64,000 bases of DNA, taken from NCBI RefSeq assembly GCF_029168945.1, contig NC_083604.1:44263686-44327685 (forward strand). The letters are read 5' to 3'. Shown piece by piece: positions 1 through 11,016 of this stretch (position 1 is the stretch's first letter; each line of letters starts with the position of its first letter). A model generated the notes under the pieces. The model was not told the DNA's origin. It ran no database searches and worked only from the letters and a program-made list of their open reading frames with translations. The stretch is from Cannabis sativa. Its lineage: Eukaryota > Streptophyta > Magnoliopsida > Rosales > Cannabaceae. The translations under genes and the position numbers were made by a program.

Positions 1-1273
1 TGGCATTAATAAGATCTTCAGTGGTAGGCTTGGGAGGTGCTGGTGGAGCAACTTGTGGTGCTTGATTCTGTCTGGAAGGTGTCCACTGTTGATGATTAAA
101 AGCAGGTGTTGCAGGTTGCTGGACATTTTGTTGATTGCCATAGCGAAGATTTGGATGATCACACCATCCGTCATTATATGTGTTCGAATATGGATTATAC
201 TGCTGCCTTAGTTCACCTGGGAAACCTCCAATAGCATTAATATCTTTTTTTGGCCCTTCATAGAGAGTAGGACAAGTATCAGTAGTATGCCCCACAACTT
301 GACATATTCCACATGGCTTTATCTGTTGGCCTAAAGCAAGTTATTGGATCACGGAGGTTAATTGAGCTATTTGTTGACTAAGCTGGTTCTGAATGGGTTT
401 GCTCACTTAATTAACCTGGCGTGATGTTGAGGGAGAGTCTCGGCGAGTGCCAAACTGTTGTGAATTGGTAGCCATGTTTGAGATAAGATTTCTGGCTTCT
501 GTTGGGGTTCTGTCTACCAATGCTCCTCCACTTGCTGCATCTATCATACTTCTCTCAAAAGGTAAGAGACCTTCATAAAAGTATTTAATTAAGAGTTGTT
601 CACTGATTTGGTGGTGAGGGCAACTAGCACACAACCTTTTAAATCTTTCCCAATATTCATAAAGTGACTCTCCAGTAATTTGCTGAATTCCACAGATTTC
701 TTTTCGGATGCTCCCAACTTTAGAGGCTGGGAAGTATCGCTCCAAGAAAGCAGTCTTCATGTCATTCCATGTTTCAATAGTTCCCAGTGGTAGATAGTAC
801 AACCACTCCTTCGCAACATCTTTTAAAGAGAAAGGGAAGGCCCGCAGCTTGATTTGTTCTTCAGTAACTGATATAGGTTTCATACTACAGCAGACAATAT
901 GAAACTCCTTCAGGTGCTTGTTGGGGTCTTCTCCAGGTAATCCATGAAAAGCTGGTAGTAAATGGATGAGGCCGGATTTCAGTTCAAAATTGACATCCAA
1001 AGGTGCATAATAGATGCACAATGGTTGCTGGTCCAGATTTGGCGCGGCCAACTCCTTCAATGTCCTGTTTTGAGCCATGGTCTTGTGAGAAGTAACCGAG
1101 TCATCAGAATCTGACTCGGGATCAGTTGATGGTGGCGGTTTGGCAGGACCAAGAGGTTCAAAGAGTGGGTTGTCGGTTATAGTCTTTGAAGATCGAGAAG
1201 CAGATGATGACTCAAGATATTGTTTAACCCTTGAAAGTCTCTCTTGAGTATCGTCAGCACTAGACATGTACAC
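1..1273 (-). pseudogene. Athila-like gag, two in-frame stops
   Basis: Capsid/nucleocapsid polyprotein of an LTR retrotransposon. The first 288 codons (1273-407) carry a retrotransposon gag domain, with conserved stretches such as FLERYFPASK and EYWERFKRLCASCP. The frame then meets TAA at 407-409 and again at 341-343, but the same frame continues to base 1. It includes a CCHC zinc knuckle, CGICQVVGHTTDTC (272-313), and a Pro/Gln-rich tail. Two stops in an otherwise aligned frame indicate a decayed element. The start at 1273 lies 68 bp downstream of the primer site, as expected for a short leader. Confidence 0.85.
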
Positions 1274-1340
1274 CTGAGATTATCAAAGTAAAACAGGCTA
1301 GTAACAGAAACTAAATATGAATAATAAAATAAAATAATAG

Positions 1341-1358
1341 TCCCCGGCAACGGTGCCA
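1341..1358 (-). other. Primer binding site, tRNA-Asp type
   Basis: The plus strand reads TCCCCGGCAACGGTGCCA. This equals the 3' end of plant tRNA-Asp (including CCA) except for one base. It lies 6 bp inside the LTR boundary, where minus-strand DNA synthesis starts. Confidence 0.85.
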
Positions 1359-1364
1359 AAAATT

Positions 1365-1784
1365 TGATGCGTGTCGTAAGCCACAACAAATTTACTATTT
1401 TTTTAATTCTCATACTTCCAATTACTACTGCGATGACTGATAGTATTTTGGCCATAACTCTCTCAATATTACTCAGAATTAGACAATTCAAGATGTTCTG
1501 GAAAGCTAAGAACGAGATCTAGAACTTTCATGTTGAGCTCCAAGTCCAATTCTGCGTTTAAGTTCGTCCAAATTTGCAATTAAGTTCCGCCTTGTACAAT
1601 CGAGCTCGCCGACTTCCACTATTTTCCACCAAAATATGTTAAAATCCCTCCAAAAGACTCTAAATGGATGAATAGTATTTAAAATAACCTAATAAATTAA
1701 AATCACACTAATCAATAATTTAAAGAAAAATTTAAGAATATTAATAAATAAATTAATCATATTTATAAGATATATATGGACTCA
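1365..1784 (-). repeat. 5' LTR of the Athila-type element
   Basis: On the plus strand it begins TGATGCGTGTCG and ends GGACTCA, giving TG...CA ends and about 420 bp. The inner end is set by the tRNA-Asp primer site. The outer end is set by return to LARD A sequence (ATTCCACCCCCAGAG) shared with 41749 and 59240. The partner LTR is outside the window, so identity cannot be compared. Confidence 0.75.
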
Positions 1785-4330
1785 TCACTATTCCACCCCC
1801 AGAGTAATCACCATTTTATCAGCAGACTTTCTAGCACAAAGGCAAGTCTTGAAATCTGATGTGGTGTAGTCTAAGAGTTTTAAACATACCCTTATTGACT
1901 AACATATAGTTTCTCTTCTTAATCTTAAGATTTACTTGATTGTCTTCCAATGTTCCTCTCCTGGATTAATCTGATACCTACTCATTACTCCCACTCAACA
2001 GCAGGTGTCTGGTCTAAGGCATACAAAAGCATATCTGAGACCTCTCAGTGTTGATTTAAGAAATTCTTTCATGGCTTTATCTTTTCTGGAATAGTTGAGA
2101 CTTTTCCTTAGATAAATAAAATCTATGCTTAGAAGTTGTGAAGCTTCTATAGATTGCCATTGGAAAGAAAATGCTTCAGCATCTTATTATAGTAAGTTGC
2201 TTGCATTAGATTAAGTAATTACCAGGTATACCACAAGCCATAGGTTTTGATAAACTCAAACCTATAATACTAGCAACAGGAAGTTTTGTTAAGTCCATTG
2301 AATAGACTTATTAACTAAAATTTCCTTTTATGTCCTTGTAATAGAAAACTTTAGGTTATTCCATGTGAATGGATCAAACCATAATTCTATTGGCTTTCTT
2401 CTTAGTTTCTTATCATGACAATCCATTACTTGTTTAAACTTACAATGGATTTTAATCACTAGTGTCTTCCAAGTCATAAGAAGGTGAGTTCCTAGAAACT
2501 CTCCCACTACGACAAGGTACCGTGAATTATTTCTAAGAAAACTAAATGGTATTGACCTCTTCGGTTGTGTCAAGACAACAGAGGCAGTGGGATCATCATA
2601 TGTCATATAAGATGATAGAACACTTTTGGAATCAAGAAAAAATTATCTCCTTTATTTGCTACTTTATTTTCAGACTTGGTCATTTTCTTAGAAAAGTAGT
2701 ATTTGTTTAAACAAACACTTTCTTATCTAATGACTATGGGATGGTCCACCCCTAATCACTCAAAATAGCTAACAAACATGCAAACTATGGTTAACAGGTC
2801 TAGCTTTTCTTAAGATTTCGATTAGGTTATCCATGAATCTAGTAATGATTTACATTAAGTATACAACCATTGCATCATTCTGAAATTATATTACCATACA
2901 AGGATTTAGGCAACGACTAGTAACTAATTATCAATATGCAAATTGAATTTTTGGGGAGGTAAGTTTGGATATAATTAAAAAATCAAATTAATGATCTTTG
3001 AATTGCATATCTACTAACTTTTTCTCCACCCCTATCAGTTCGCAAGATCTTTAACCACTTACCTTAATGGTTTTCTCCATTGCTAGAAATTCATGAAATT
3101 TTTCAAACATTTCAAATATCTTTTGCATAAGGTAAAATCTAAAGTGATTGTTTTAAGAATACAACGAAAACTCATATCCACCCCTGAATGTACATCTATC
3201 TACGAATGAGATGATTATACTTTCAGTGGATATAGGCATATTAACTCTTTGCAGAGATTGATCTTGTCGAAACCACTATGAACAAGATACAAATGCCATA
3301 GATTACAAAAATGGTTGTAGTCTTTTGACGATTTAGGTTTAGTTACATCAAAGAGTTCTTAGAATAGTGCAAGTGGATTCTGGTCACAGAATACTAAACT
3401 CATACAGTTTGAATCCATTGAAAGAAAAAAAAATAGTTATTAAACACCTGTGAAAGTGTATCTGTCTTATGAGTAATTCTTCCTTGTACCACCACTACTA
3501 ATCTAACTCTAAGTTGATTTGCCATTATAAATAGGAGATATCTAAGACTGAGGATTTATATCATTTCGGGATAGAATTTCGGGAATATAATCATATTCGT
3601 CATTTAATTTCTTAAGAGAAAATATACAATGACTTTATATGATTTATAGACCATTCATCCAATGATATGTCATTGAGCTAATTCGAAATGAATAAGCTAA
3701 GAGGAATTAGGATAATTTTGTTTTAAATAAGAATCCAACGATGCTCTGATTAGCAAGAGTCAAAGTAATCTTATTTATGTAATCTTCTTGTTTCATATTG
3801 TAAAATACTAGTCTAAGGTGTCATCAATTGATGAACAGCTAGATGTTGCATATACAATATTTATCTTTCGAGATCTAACACTATTATGTTAGTCTAATGG
3901 TGAAAATCCATTAGGGATTTATCTCATTAGAAAAACAAACCAAGTTAGACCAACAATGAAGATTCGAAATTAAACTACAATTTAATAACAGAAAATAACA
4001 TGGTTCAATATAAATTCATACACAATTCAGAAATTATTAAACATATAGCAAGTAGGAATGACAAGTGAAAATACTAAAACATACAATCCTAAATAATTTC
4101 TAAGGTCTTCAACAAACTGATATCAGTGTCTCGTTTAGGCGAGAGTCAAAGCTACCATCCATTGAATAGAGTTGTCAGCTCATCTAAAATGATAAACATT
4201 CTAGCAACCTTTTATTCGATCAAGATTGGAATCCGCGTTGTCCCGTTTAGGCGAGAGTCAAGGCTATTCTATCTTATGAGCTTCCACCATTGTTTCATAT
4301 TCTTGCAAGTCTTATACAGTCGCCACCATT
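1785..4330 (-). repeat. LARD A internal region, 3' half (non-coding)
   Basis: Colinear with 41749-44340 (B), 59234-61855 (C) and the complement of about 51240-53830 (D). It holds a 92-codon sense frame (2328-2606) that looks neutral and the start of the GCGAGAGTCAA repeat block (3730-4330). I see no protein domain. Confidence 0.8.
3730..4330 (-). repeat. Degenerate internal repeat block of LARD A
   Basis: Three copies of a TTAGgCGAGAGTCAArG motif lie at 3750, 4137 and 4247. The surroundings of the first (about 3730-3975) align with the surroundings of the third plus its continuation after the CACTA insertion (14615-14760). Shared landmarks include AATCC..CG.TG.TC, TTGTTTCAT, TTATCTTTCGA, CCATTAGGGA and ACCAACAATG. 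The CACTA element inserted inside this block. Confidence 0.7.
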
Positions 4331-4344
4331 CACTACAAGAAAAT

Positions 4345-4630
4345 GTTTTATTACCGGCGGAACTATTAGGGGCGGACTAAATCTGGCGGTAATAGTATGA
4401 TTTTTTTTTTTAAAATAAAAGTAATAATATTGAAAGAATTGCTTTGTGCGGGAATTTTCTCGGTATTAAATTTTAAATTTATTAGCAGCGGACTATTACC
4501 GGCGGAAGTCCGCCGCTAATAACATTAAATAATATTTAAATTTATTAGCAGCGGACTATTACTGGCGGAAGTCCGCCTCTAATAACTATTACCAGCGGAT
4601 CCTATTATTACCAGCGGACCTCCTCCCCTA
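4345..4630. repeat. CACTA left subterminal repeats
   Basis: Repeated, alternately inverted units of the type TTATTAGCAGCGGACTATTA and CCGGCGGAAGTCCGCC can fold into hairpins. Subterminal repeat arrays of this kind bind transposase in known CACTA elements; that role here is inferred. Confidence 0.75.
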
Positions 4631-5764
4631 ATAGTTTTATATATATATATGAGTATCCTTATTTATCTATCTCCCTCTTCGTCTCCCTTTTCATCCTTAA
4701 AATTTTTGACTACAAACATCCATATCTCCTTCTTCATCCTCAATATCAAAACCCTCATTCACCTCCCCTTGTTCATCATCGACTAGCCCACCGTTTCGAC
4801 CACAACAACGACTATTCCCACTGCCTCCACCGTTGTCGACATTCCCACCGCCTCTGCCGGACTCATCTTCATCATTGTTCACGTATATATGTATATTTAA
4901 GATTAGTTAAACTTTCTCTTTCTTTTTTTTTATCTCACAATTTTTCTTAATTATTTGCAGCTCAAAAGATTGAAAATTACTCCAATATTAAATCTGTAGA
5001 AGGTATATGAATCTTTGAATATTTATATATATGTAATTTTTTTTTATATTTGCTTTTAAATTTTATCCAAAAAAAGAAAAAGAGGGAACACCAACTGTTT
5101 GATAAAAAATTATTTCCATTATGTTCATAATATTATATAGATCAATTTATTTCATTGTATACTTTGTAATTTGTATAAAGATTATAGTGTATTCTTAATT
5201 TTTTTTCTGGCCATCTATTGGTTTGTTAAGAAAAAATTTGAGTTAACTTTACTTAGAGAAGTGTAAATTATTATTATTGGGATTTTCTTGTATAGTGTTA
5301 AATTTTTATTATTAGTTTCTAATCAATGTTGTCTTTAAAATTATAATGAAATTTCATGATGATGAAATTTAATATTCATACTAAATGTAATTTGATTCAA
5401 ATTTTTCTTTCTCTACAGGTGATTTATTACATGTTATCAAAAAGGCATTGCACTGGACTTTTGTATATCTCTTGTAATCTTATATTTGTATATAGCAATA
5501 GAGAATTTGAGAGATAACTTTCTTATACAAAACCAAATTCTCCTTATTATTTATTTTGTTATGGAAATGTTTGAATGTATACATTTTTTATATTGTATGT
5601 AATTTTTTAAATGTTAGTATACATAAATGTTTAAAGATAAATATTTTATATAATATTAGCTCTTAAGTATTCTTGATAAGTAAAATGGTAAAAAACTTAA
5701 ATATATTTAATATTAAATTTATATTTATTATTTTAAAGAAAAAAATTATAAATTTATATTTAAA
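4631..5764 (+). other. CACTA interior, AT-rich; possible relic of a small transcription unit
   Basis: A TATATATATATATG run (about 4638) is followed by a CT-rich stretch with codons for Pro/Ser/Thr, then GTATATATG...TTTGCAG (to about 4960), a short block, GTATATGAA...CTCTACAG (to about 5420), and an AT-rich tail. The order resembles TATA box, exon, intron, exon, intron, 3' exon. No protein is recognised. The minus frame 4697-4882 is the complement of the CT-rich stretch and I do not treat it as a gene. Confidence 0.3.
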
Positions 5765-5957
5765 AGTATTACCGGCGGATTGATCCGCTGCTAATAATAG
5801 TGTGAGTTTAATGATCTGACACTATTATTAGCGGCAGGTGTGTCAGTCCGCCACTAATAATAGTTATTAGCGACCAGGTATTACCAGCGGATTATTACCG
5901 GCGGACCCCGCCGTTATTACTCTTTAGCGGCGGAAAATGGGATTATTACAGCGGAGT
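5765..5957. repeat. CACTA right subterminal repeats
   Basis: TTACCGGCGGATTGATCCGC, TTAGCGGC, CCGCCACTAATAATAG, TTACCAGCGG and similar units mirror the left end. The array is interrupted after GGAGT (5953-5957) by the Tekay element and finishes at 14582-14614. Confidence 0.75.
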
Positions 5958-7072
5958 TGTAAAGCCCGCTTAGTTAATTTGGAAATTAGCAGTTGTTTAT
6001 GTTAATCATGAAATTATTTATAGCTATTTAAATAATTTATCGCTGTTATTTATGGAATTCAGATATGCATGATTATGTCATCAGTAGTCTTTATATTTCG
6101 CATTTCCGGTGTCCGGTATTTTGGAACTCGGCGTTTGGCTCAGTAGAAATCACAACTTAGTATGTTAGTATTTTGGGGACGGGTTTTAGACATTGGGAAT
6201 GTCGGGAATGGCCGGGAATTTAGAATGTCCCAAAAATACCCCTTTAGTGATTTTTATGTGATTTTAGAATGGAGGGGCAAAATGGTCTTTTTGCCCCAAT
6301 GATATTTTGTCTTTTAGTGATTTTATTTAATTGAAAAAGACTTGTTAAATGCTTATTACTTTGGTGAAATAAGGTTAATATATGTTAAGTGATTTATTAG
6401 TTTATTTTTCAAAATTTCAAAGTTTAGAAAAAATAGAAAATTGGAAGCTTTTTCTCTCTTTTCTCTCTCTCTTTTTCGGCTGAGAACTTGGGGTTCAAGA
6501 GCTGGATTTTTGTGGTGATTCAAGCTAGTTTTGCAAAGCTCTAGTGATCTCTTGATTGTGGTATGTATTGCTTATTTGTCTTTCTTTGTTTCTTGAAAAA
6601 AATGATGAATTATGAAGTGAAATGCATGCTTTTTGATGTTGTTGCTGCTGCTTGTGATTGTTGTTGTTTTTATGTTTAAATTACTGGATTAATTATGTTT
6701 AGTTAGGTTGGAATGCATGCTAGATAGGTTGTGCAAAGCTTGGAAATTTTCTATGCAAAATGTGTGATTTTGATGAAAATAGTGTGTAATCTGTGCTATG
6801 TTGCTGCTGTTGTTCTTATATGTTTTCAGAAGCTTATTTATGCTTAGTTATGTAGAATTAAGTTGGTTTGCATGCTTGTTTAGGTGGTTTGCTCAAGCTT
6901 GAGTTTGGAACTCAAAGCTTGAGCTCCAATGGCAAATTTTGTATCTGTGGTTTCTGGGTAGGTTTGATGCCTTGGATTTGTTATTTGGGACATATAGAAC
7001 AGGTCTGGAAAGTTTGGGACCAATTGGGGTTAAATTGGTCGAGTTATGGGATTTTTAGTTGGCTGCCTGCGA

Positions 7073-7180
7073 GGAACCGGAATTCCGATTGTGCATCCGG
7101 AATTCCAGATGGGGGTCCTGAATTTCCCAGAACCGGAATTCCGGTTGGGCAACCGGTCTTCCGGTTGGGGGATTTTTCAG
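7073..7180. repeat. Palindromic CCGGAATTCCGG cluster in the LTR
   Basis: Several full or decayed copies of the 12-bp palindrome CCGGAATTCCGG, separated by TTGGGCAA-like spacers, lie in about 100 bp. The same cluster is present at 13460-13555, 22755-22857 and 29955-30055. Confidence 0.8.
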
Positions 7181-7524
7181 AACCCTAGTTTTCCTCGTTT
7201 TTGGGTTTTTAGGGGTATTGCCATGCTTTTTATCGATAGGGAAACTTTTAGTTTCAAGTTTTAGTCCCCGGGAAGTGATTTAGCGTGTCACTTATAGCGT
7301 TGTGATTTTTATGGTTTAGGAGCCGATGGCAAACCGCCGCTCGGCTTCGATTCCGGTCGGGTTGGCCGCACACACTTTGAAATCGGAATACAGGTAAGAT
7401 TAGTATAACAGTATGCATATGTAGATTACATGTTTAGCGTGCATGTAGGAAGCCTGCTAGATTACATTAGTTATGTATTTAGGCTTCGAACCATCCAACC
7501 CTGTCACGTCGGTACAGGCTGGAG

Positions 7525-7790
7525 TATGACCCGGCGGAGTATGACCGGTTCGGCCGATCAGTGACATTTGGTTGGTGGTTCGATGCTTATTGACCTATCC
7601 CGTCGGTACGGTGGAGTATGACCAGCGGCGGAGTATGACCGGTTCGACCGATCGTGAGGATACTTGTCAATAGTACCGTCCCCTGAACGATCAAAACTCA
7701 GTACCATGTTGGACATGGCAGTAGTGCTCAGTACCATGTTGGACATGGCAAGAGCGGGACTCGCATCGTGTTGGACACGGCGATCGGTTT
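7525..7790. repeat. Tandem repeats in the LTR (GGAGTATGACC units and a 30-bp unit)
   Basis: GGAGTATGACC(GG/AGC) recurs four times between 7512 and 7645, in two blocks that each end with TTCGRCCGATC. It is followed by three 30-bp units beginning CTCAGTACCATGTTGGACAT (last one decayed) at 7696-7785. Equivalent arrays lie at 13900-14165, 22145-22410 and 29355-29625. Confidence 0.8.
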
Positions 7791-8198
7791 TATGTATGAT
7801 ATTATTATGCTTTTCTTACCGAGTCCGTCGACTCACGCTTTATGTTCATGTGTAGGTAAAGGCAAGGCTGTAGCTGATGGACCGTGAGCGAGCATATGAG
7901 ATTGTACATGTCGGGGCGGTTAGGCCTGGAGCGTACGATCCTCGGGACAGCACGGCTGAGATTTTTGTAACTGTCGTTAGACGACTTTCATTTTGATGTA
8001 AAAGTTAATCAGTTAAAACTTTTGTAAATATTTTATAAATCGGGATCCCGAGACTTTTGTAAAATGGTTTATAAGTTTAATGAAAAAGCAAAATTTTAAT
8101 TAATCACGTTTTTCCATAAACCTCGTTGATTAGCAACGAGCTGCACAGTACGTTTAAAAATCACGTAATACGCCTAAGTTAGTTAGGGTGTTACAATT

Positions 8199-8210
8199 TG
8201 GTATCAGAGC
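8199..8210 (+). other. Primer binding site, tRNA-iMet type
   Basis: TGGTATCAGAGC starts 4 bp after the 5' LTR and is the perfect complement of the 3' end of plant initiator tRNA-Met. Confidence 0.95.
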
Positions 8211-8477
8211 CGCCAGGTTGTCTTCCGAAGATCGTCACGACATGTACAATCATCATCAGCAGTTAGCTCGGTTCACGGTTCAGTAAGCCTTTATTGCTTT
8301 AGTAGTTTATTTTATTCAGTTATGAAAAAGAAAAGCCTGTTAGGAAGCATGTTAGTAGCATGATAGTAGAATAGGCGCATGTTTCAATTCTAATTTCCAA
8401 ATTAAGCGGCATTAGTAAGCTCGCCTTGAATACGACCTGATATGCCAACTCTTGGTTTCGCAGGCGGTTCTAATCAG

Positions 8478-9700
8478 ATGGACGCCAGGCGGACTACCAG
8501 GAGTCAGGGCAACTCCGTAGGGTCGAATCAGGGACAGGGAGCCCGCTTCCCCACCCGCCGTGGGCCGAGGTAGAGGTCCCCGAGGCGGGGCTCGTGGCCG
8601 GGGTGATGAGAACCCGCCACAGCCGCCCAGCTCCCCACCCGATCGGGGAGCCCCGAATCGGGAGTTACGGTTTGCGGAGATGCAAGCCAGGATCGAAGAA
8701 CAAGACCTCGAGATTCGAGAGGTTGAGACAGGCAGGTGCTCCTGCGGTTCCGGTGCCGTAGTTCCGGTGGCACCGCCCCCGCCGCCTGTGCCGAGATAGT
8801 GGTGGCGGCCCACAGATTGGAACCTTTATATGAACGGTTCCGGAAGCAAGCACCTCCGGTATTCCTGGGAGGTCCAGATGTATCGAAAGCCGAGCAGTGG
8901 CTGACGGTGATCACCAGAATTCTGAATTTCATGGGTGTCACCGGTAATGACAGATTGGTGTGCGCCACATTTCAGTTCCAGGAGGACGCCCTGGTATGGT
9001 GGGACATGGTGTCTCAGATCCATGACGTCACCACCATGACTTGGGAGAGGTTCCAAGAACTCTTCAACACGAAATACTATAATGAGGCGGTCAGAAGCGC
9101 CAAGAGGAAAGAGTTCGTTCACCTGACCCAGCGGGAGAACATGAGTGTCACTGAGTATACTACTCAGTTTGACCGGTTGGCGAGGTTAGCCTCGGGAATT
9201 GTGCCGACCGACTTCAGCAGGAAGGAGAAGTATCTGGACGGGTTGAATCCCAAGATCAGGCATGACCTGATGATTACCACCGACGACAGCACCACCTATG
9301 CTCAGATGGTGGAGAAGGCACTGCGAGCTGAGGGCGCAGTGGGGTGCATGTCAGATTCGGCCGCATCTCGGTTGGTGGCGGGGCTCCTACCCCTCCCGCA
9401 TCGAGGCTATAGCAGGGGAGTAGTGGTTCGGCCATTGATCGAGGAAGAGGGCACCCATCGCCCGGCGGCTCGAGTCGAACAAGAGGTTCCGGGGGAACCG
9501 AACGGAGGGAGTCGTCCCGTGGTACCGAGACCCGATTCTCCTATCCCGAGTGCCCTAGCAGCAAGAGGCATCATCGGGGTGAGTGCAAGGCGAGGGGATG
9601 CTTTCATTGTGGCATGCCGGACACTTTAAGAGGGAATGTCCCCAGCTCCGGCCAGAGGCACCGAGAGCTCCAGCGATACCCACTCCAGCCAGGGTGTTCG
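8478..9700 (+). pseudogene. Tekay copy 1 gag, frameshifted
   Basis: Structural polyprotein. The ATG at 8478 opens MDARRTTRSQ, and the frame shifts near 8560 into an Arg/Gly-rich segment (GRGRGPRGGARGRGDEN). It shifts again near 8790 into the capsid domain (PPVFLGGPDVSKAEQWL to [18 protein letters not shown], 8844-9344) and again near 9360. The nucleocapsid CCHC knuckle near 9600 (CFHCGMP) is broken by lost bases; copy 2 reads [14 protein letters not shown]. Several indels fall in CCG/CAG-rich DNA, so some may be sequence errors. Confidence 0.85.
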
Positions 9701-10106
9701 CTATCACGCAGGCTGATGCAGATGCCAGCCCATCAGTTGTTACAGGTCAGCTTTTTATTAACAACTCGCTTTATTCAGTGCTGTTTCATTCTGGGGCTAC
9801 ACACTCTTATGTGGCGGCCAGAGTCTTTAGTAAGTTGGGTAGACCCTATGATAGATATGAATCAGGGTTTGGAACCCTGTTACCTGGCGAAGAATTGGTT
9901 ATCTCCAATAGGTGGATTAGGTCTATGCCGATCAGGATAGATGGTAGAGAGTTAAGCGCTGATCTGATAGAGATGAGCTTAGTCGAATTTGATATTATTT
10001 TAGGAATGGATTTCCTATCTAAATATTCGGCGAGCATTGACTGTAAGAGGAAGATGGTGGTCTTCCAACTGGAAAGTGAAGAACCGTTCGTGTTTGTGAG
10101 TTCTGG
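9700..10106 (+). pseudogene. Tekay copy 1 aspartic protease, truncated, catalytic Asp changed
   Basis: The retropepsin-like domain reads [16 protein letters not shown], where copy 2 has [16 protein letters not shown]. The catalytic Asp is therefore His (CAT for GAT) near 9788. Downstream [11 protein letters not shown] is present. The frame ends at EEPFVFVS, where a deletion fuses it to the RNase H region at about 10095-10105. The protein would be inactive. Confidence 0.8.
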
Positions 10107-11016
10107 TTGTCTCAGGTGTCCTTCTTAGGGCACATTGTGGGTGAAGACGGGATCAAGGTGGATCCCGGGAAGATCGAATCCGTCAGGGATTGGCCGAGAC
10201 CGAAGACAGTGACAGAGATCAGAAGCTTCTTGGGATTAGCTGGGTACTATCGTAGGTTCGTGGAGGGGTTCTCCAAAATTTCAATGCCCCTAACCGAGCT
10301 TACCAAGAAGAATCAGCGATTTATCTGGTCAGATAAATGCGAAGCCAGTTTTCAGGAGCTGAAACAGAGGTTAATTACTGCTCCGGTACTAGCTTTGCCT
10401 TCGGACAAGGAGAAGTTCGTAGTCTACTGTGACGCATCCAAACGGGGTTTGGGGTGCGTATTGATGCAAGCCGATCGGGTTATCGCTTAAGCCTCCCGTC
10501 AGTTAAAGGATTATGAACAGCGATACCCGACTCATGATTTAGAATTAGCCGCAGTGGTTTTTACCTTTGAAGATTTGGCGGCATTACCTGTATGGAGAGA
10601 AGTGTGAGATCTATACCGACCATAAGAGTCTCAAGTATTTCTTTACTCAGAAAGATTTGAACATGAGACAAAGGCGTTGGTTAGAATTAGTGAAGGACTA
10701 TGATTGCGAGATCCTCTATCATCCCGGAAAAGCCAATGTAGTGGCTGATGCCCTGAGTAGAAAGGGTCCCGGGCAGGTAGCTAGCATGGTTCAGATCTCA
10801 CCCCAGCTAGCAGAGGATCTGGTTAGATCCAGCATTGAGTTTGTGGTAGGTCAGCTTCACAACTTAACGCTACAATCTGACCTGTTAGAAAGAATAAAGG
10901 TTGCTCAGACGACAGATCCGGAGTTAGTGAAAATCCGAGATGAGGTATTGGCTGGTCAAGCCAAAGACTTTTCAGTGTCAGATAGTGGGATGATTTTGTA
11001 TAAAGCCAGGGTTTAA
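10107..11016 (+). pseudogene. Tekay copy 1 RNase H region, with stops and a frameshift
   Basis: It starts [19 protein letters not shown], the linker that follows reverse transcriptase in copy 2, then RNase H ([18 protein letters not shown]; later [13 protein letters not shown] and [12 protein letters not shown]). A TAA at about 10488 ends the first piece. A one-base insertion near 10565 (TTTTACCTTTGAAG against TTTTGCACTGAAG in copy 2) shifts the frame. Another stop, V*VPN at about 11014, precedes integrase. Confidence 0.85.

Larger units (their letters stand above)
1..1784 (-). mobile_element. Athila-type Ty3/gypsy retrotransposon, 5' end only (left-truncated by the window)
   Basis: Reading on the minus strand there is a 5' LTR (1784 to 1365), a primer binding site complementary to tRNA-Asp (1358-1341) and a gag frame (1273 down to base 1). 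Pol and the 3' LTR lie beyond the left edge. A tRNA-Asp primer and this gag type are known from the plant Athila/Calypso lineage. The outer LTR end joins LARD A DNA at 1784/1785; comparison with the empty site in copy C near 59234 places the junction there and predicts TCACT (1785-1789) as the target duplication. Confidence 0.85.
5958..8195 (+). repeat. 5' LTR of Tekay copy 1
   Basis: TGTAAAGCCC...GGGTGTTACA, 2238 bp. It aligns end to end with 12346-14576 with only a few scattered substitutions outside the tandem-repeat part, where clustered differences occur (7075-7190, 7320-7400, 7530-7980). It is non-coding; the short frames in it recur in all four LTRs as shadows. Confidence 0.95.

Noticed and set aside
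4697..4882. Gly/Asp-rich minus frame in the CACTA element
   Set aside because: It is the complement of a CT-rich block. If anything there is transcribed, exon-intron signals point to the plus strand.
6868..7264. Frames in Tekay LTRs (also 13256-13668, 22641-22986, 29846-30148)
   Set aside because: They are translations of the LTR palindrome array; frame and length change between LTRs and no protein family is recognisable.
7558..7855. Repeat-containing frames such as MSNMVLSTTAMSNMVLS in Tekay LTRs
   Set aside because: The peptide repeats only reflect the 30-bp LTR tandem repeat; not a gene.
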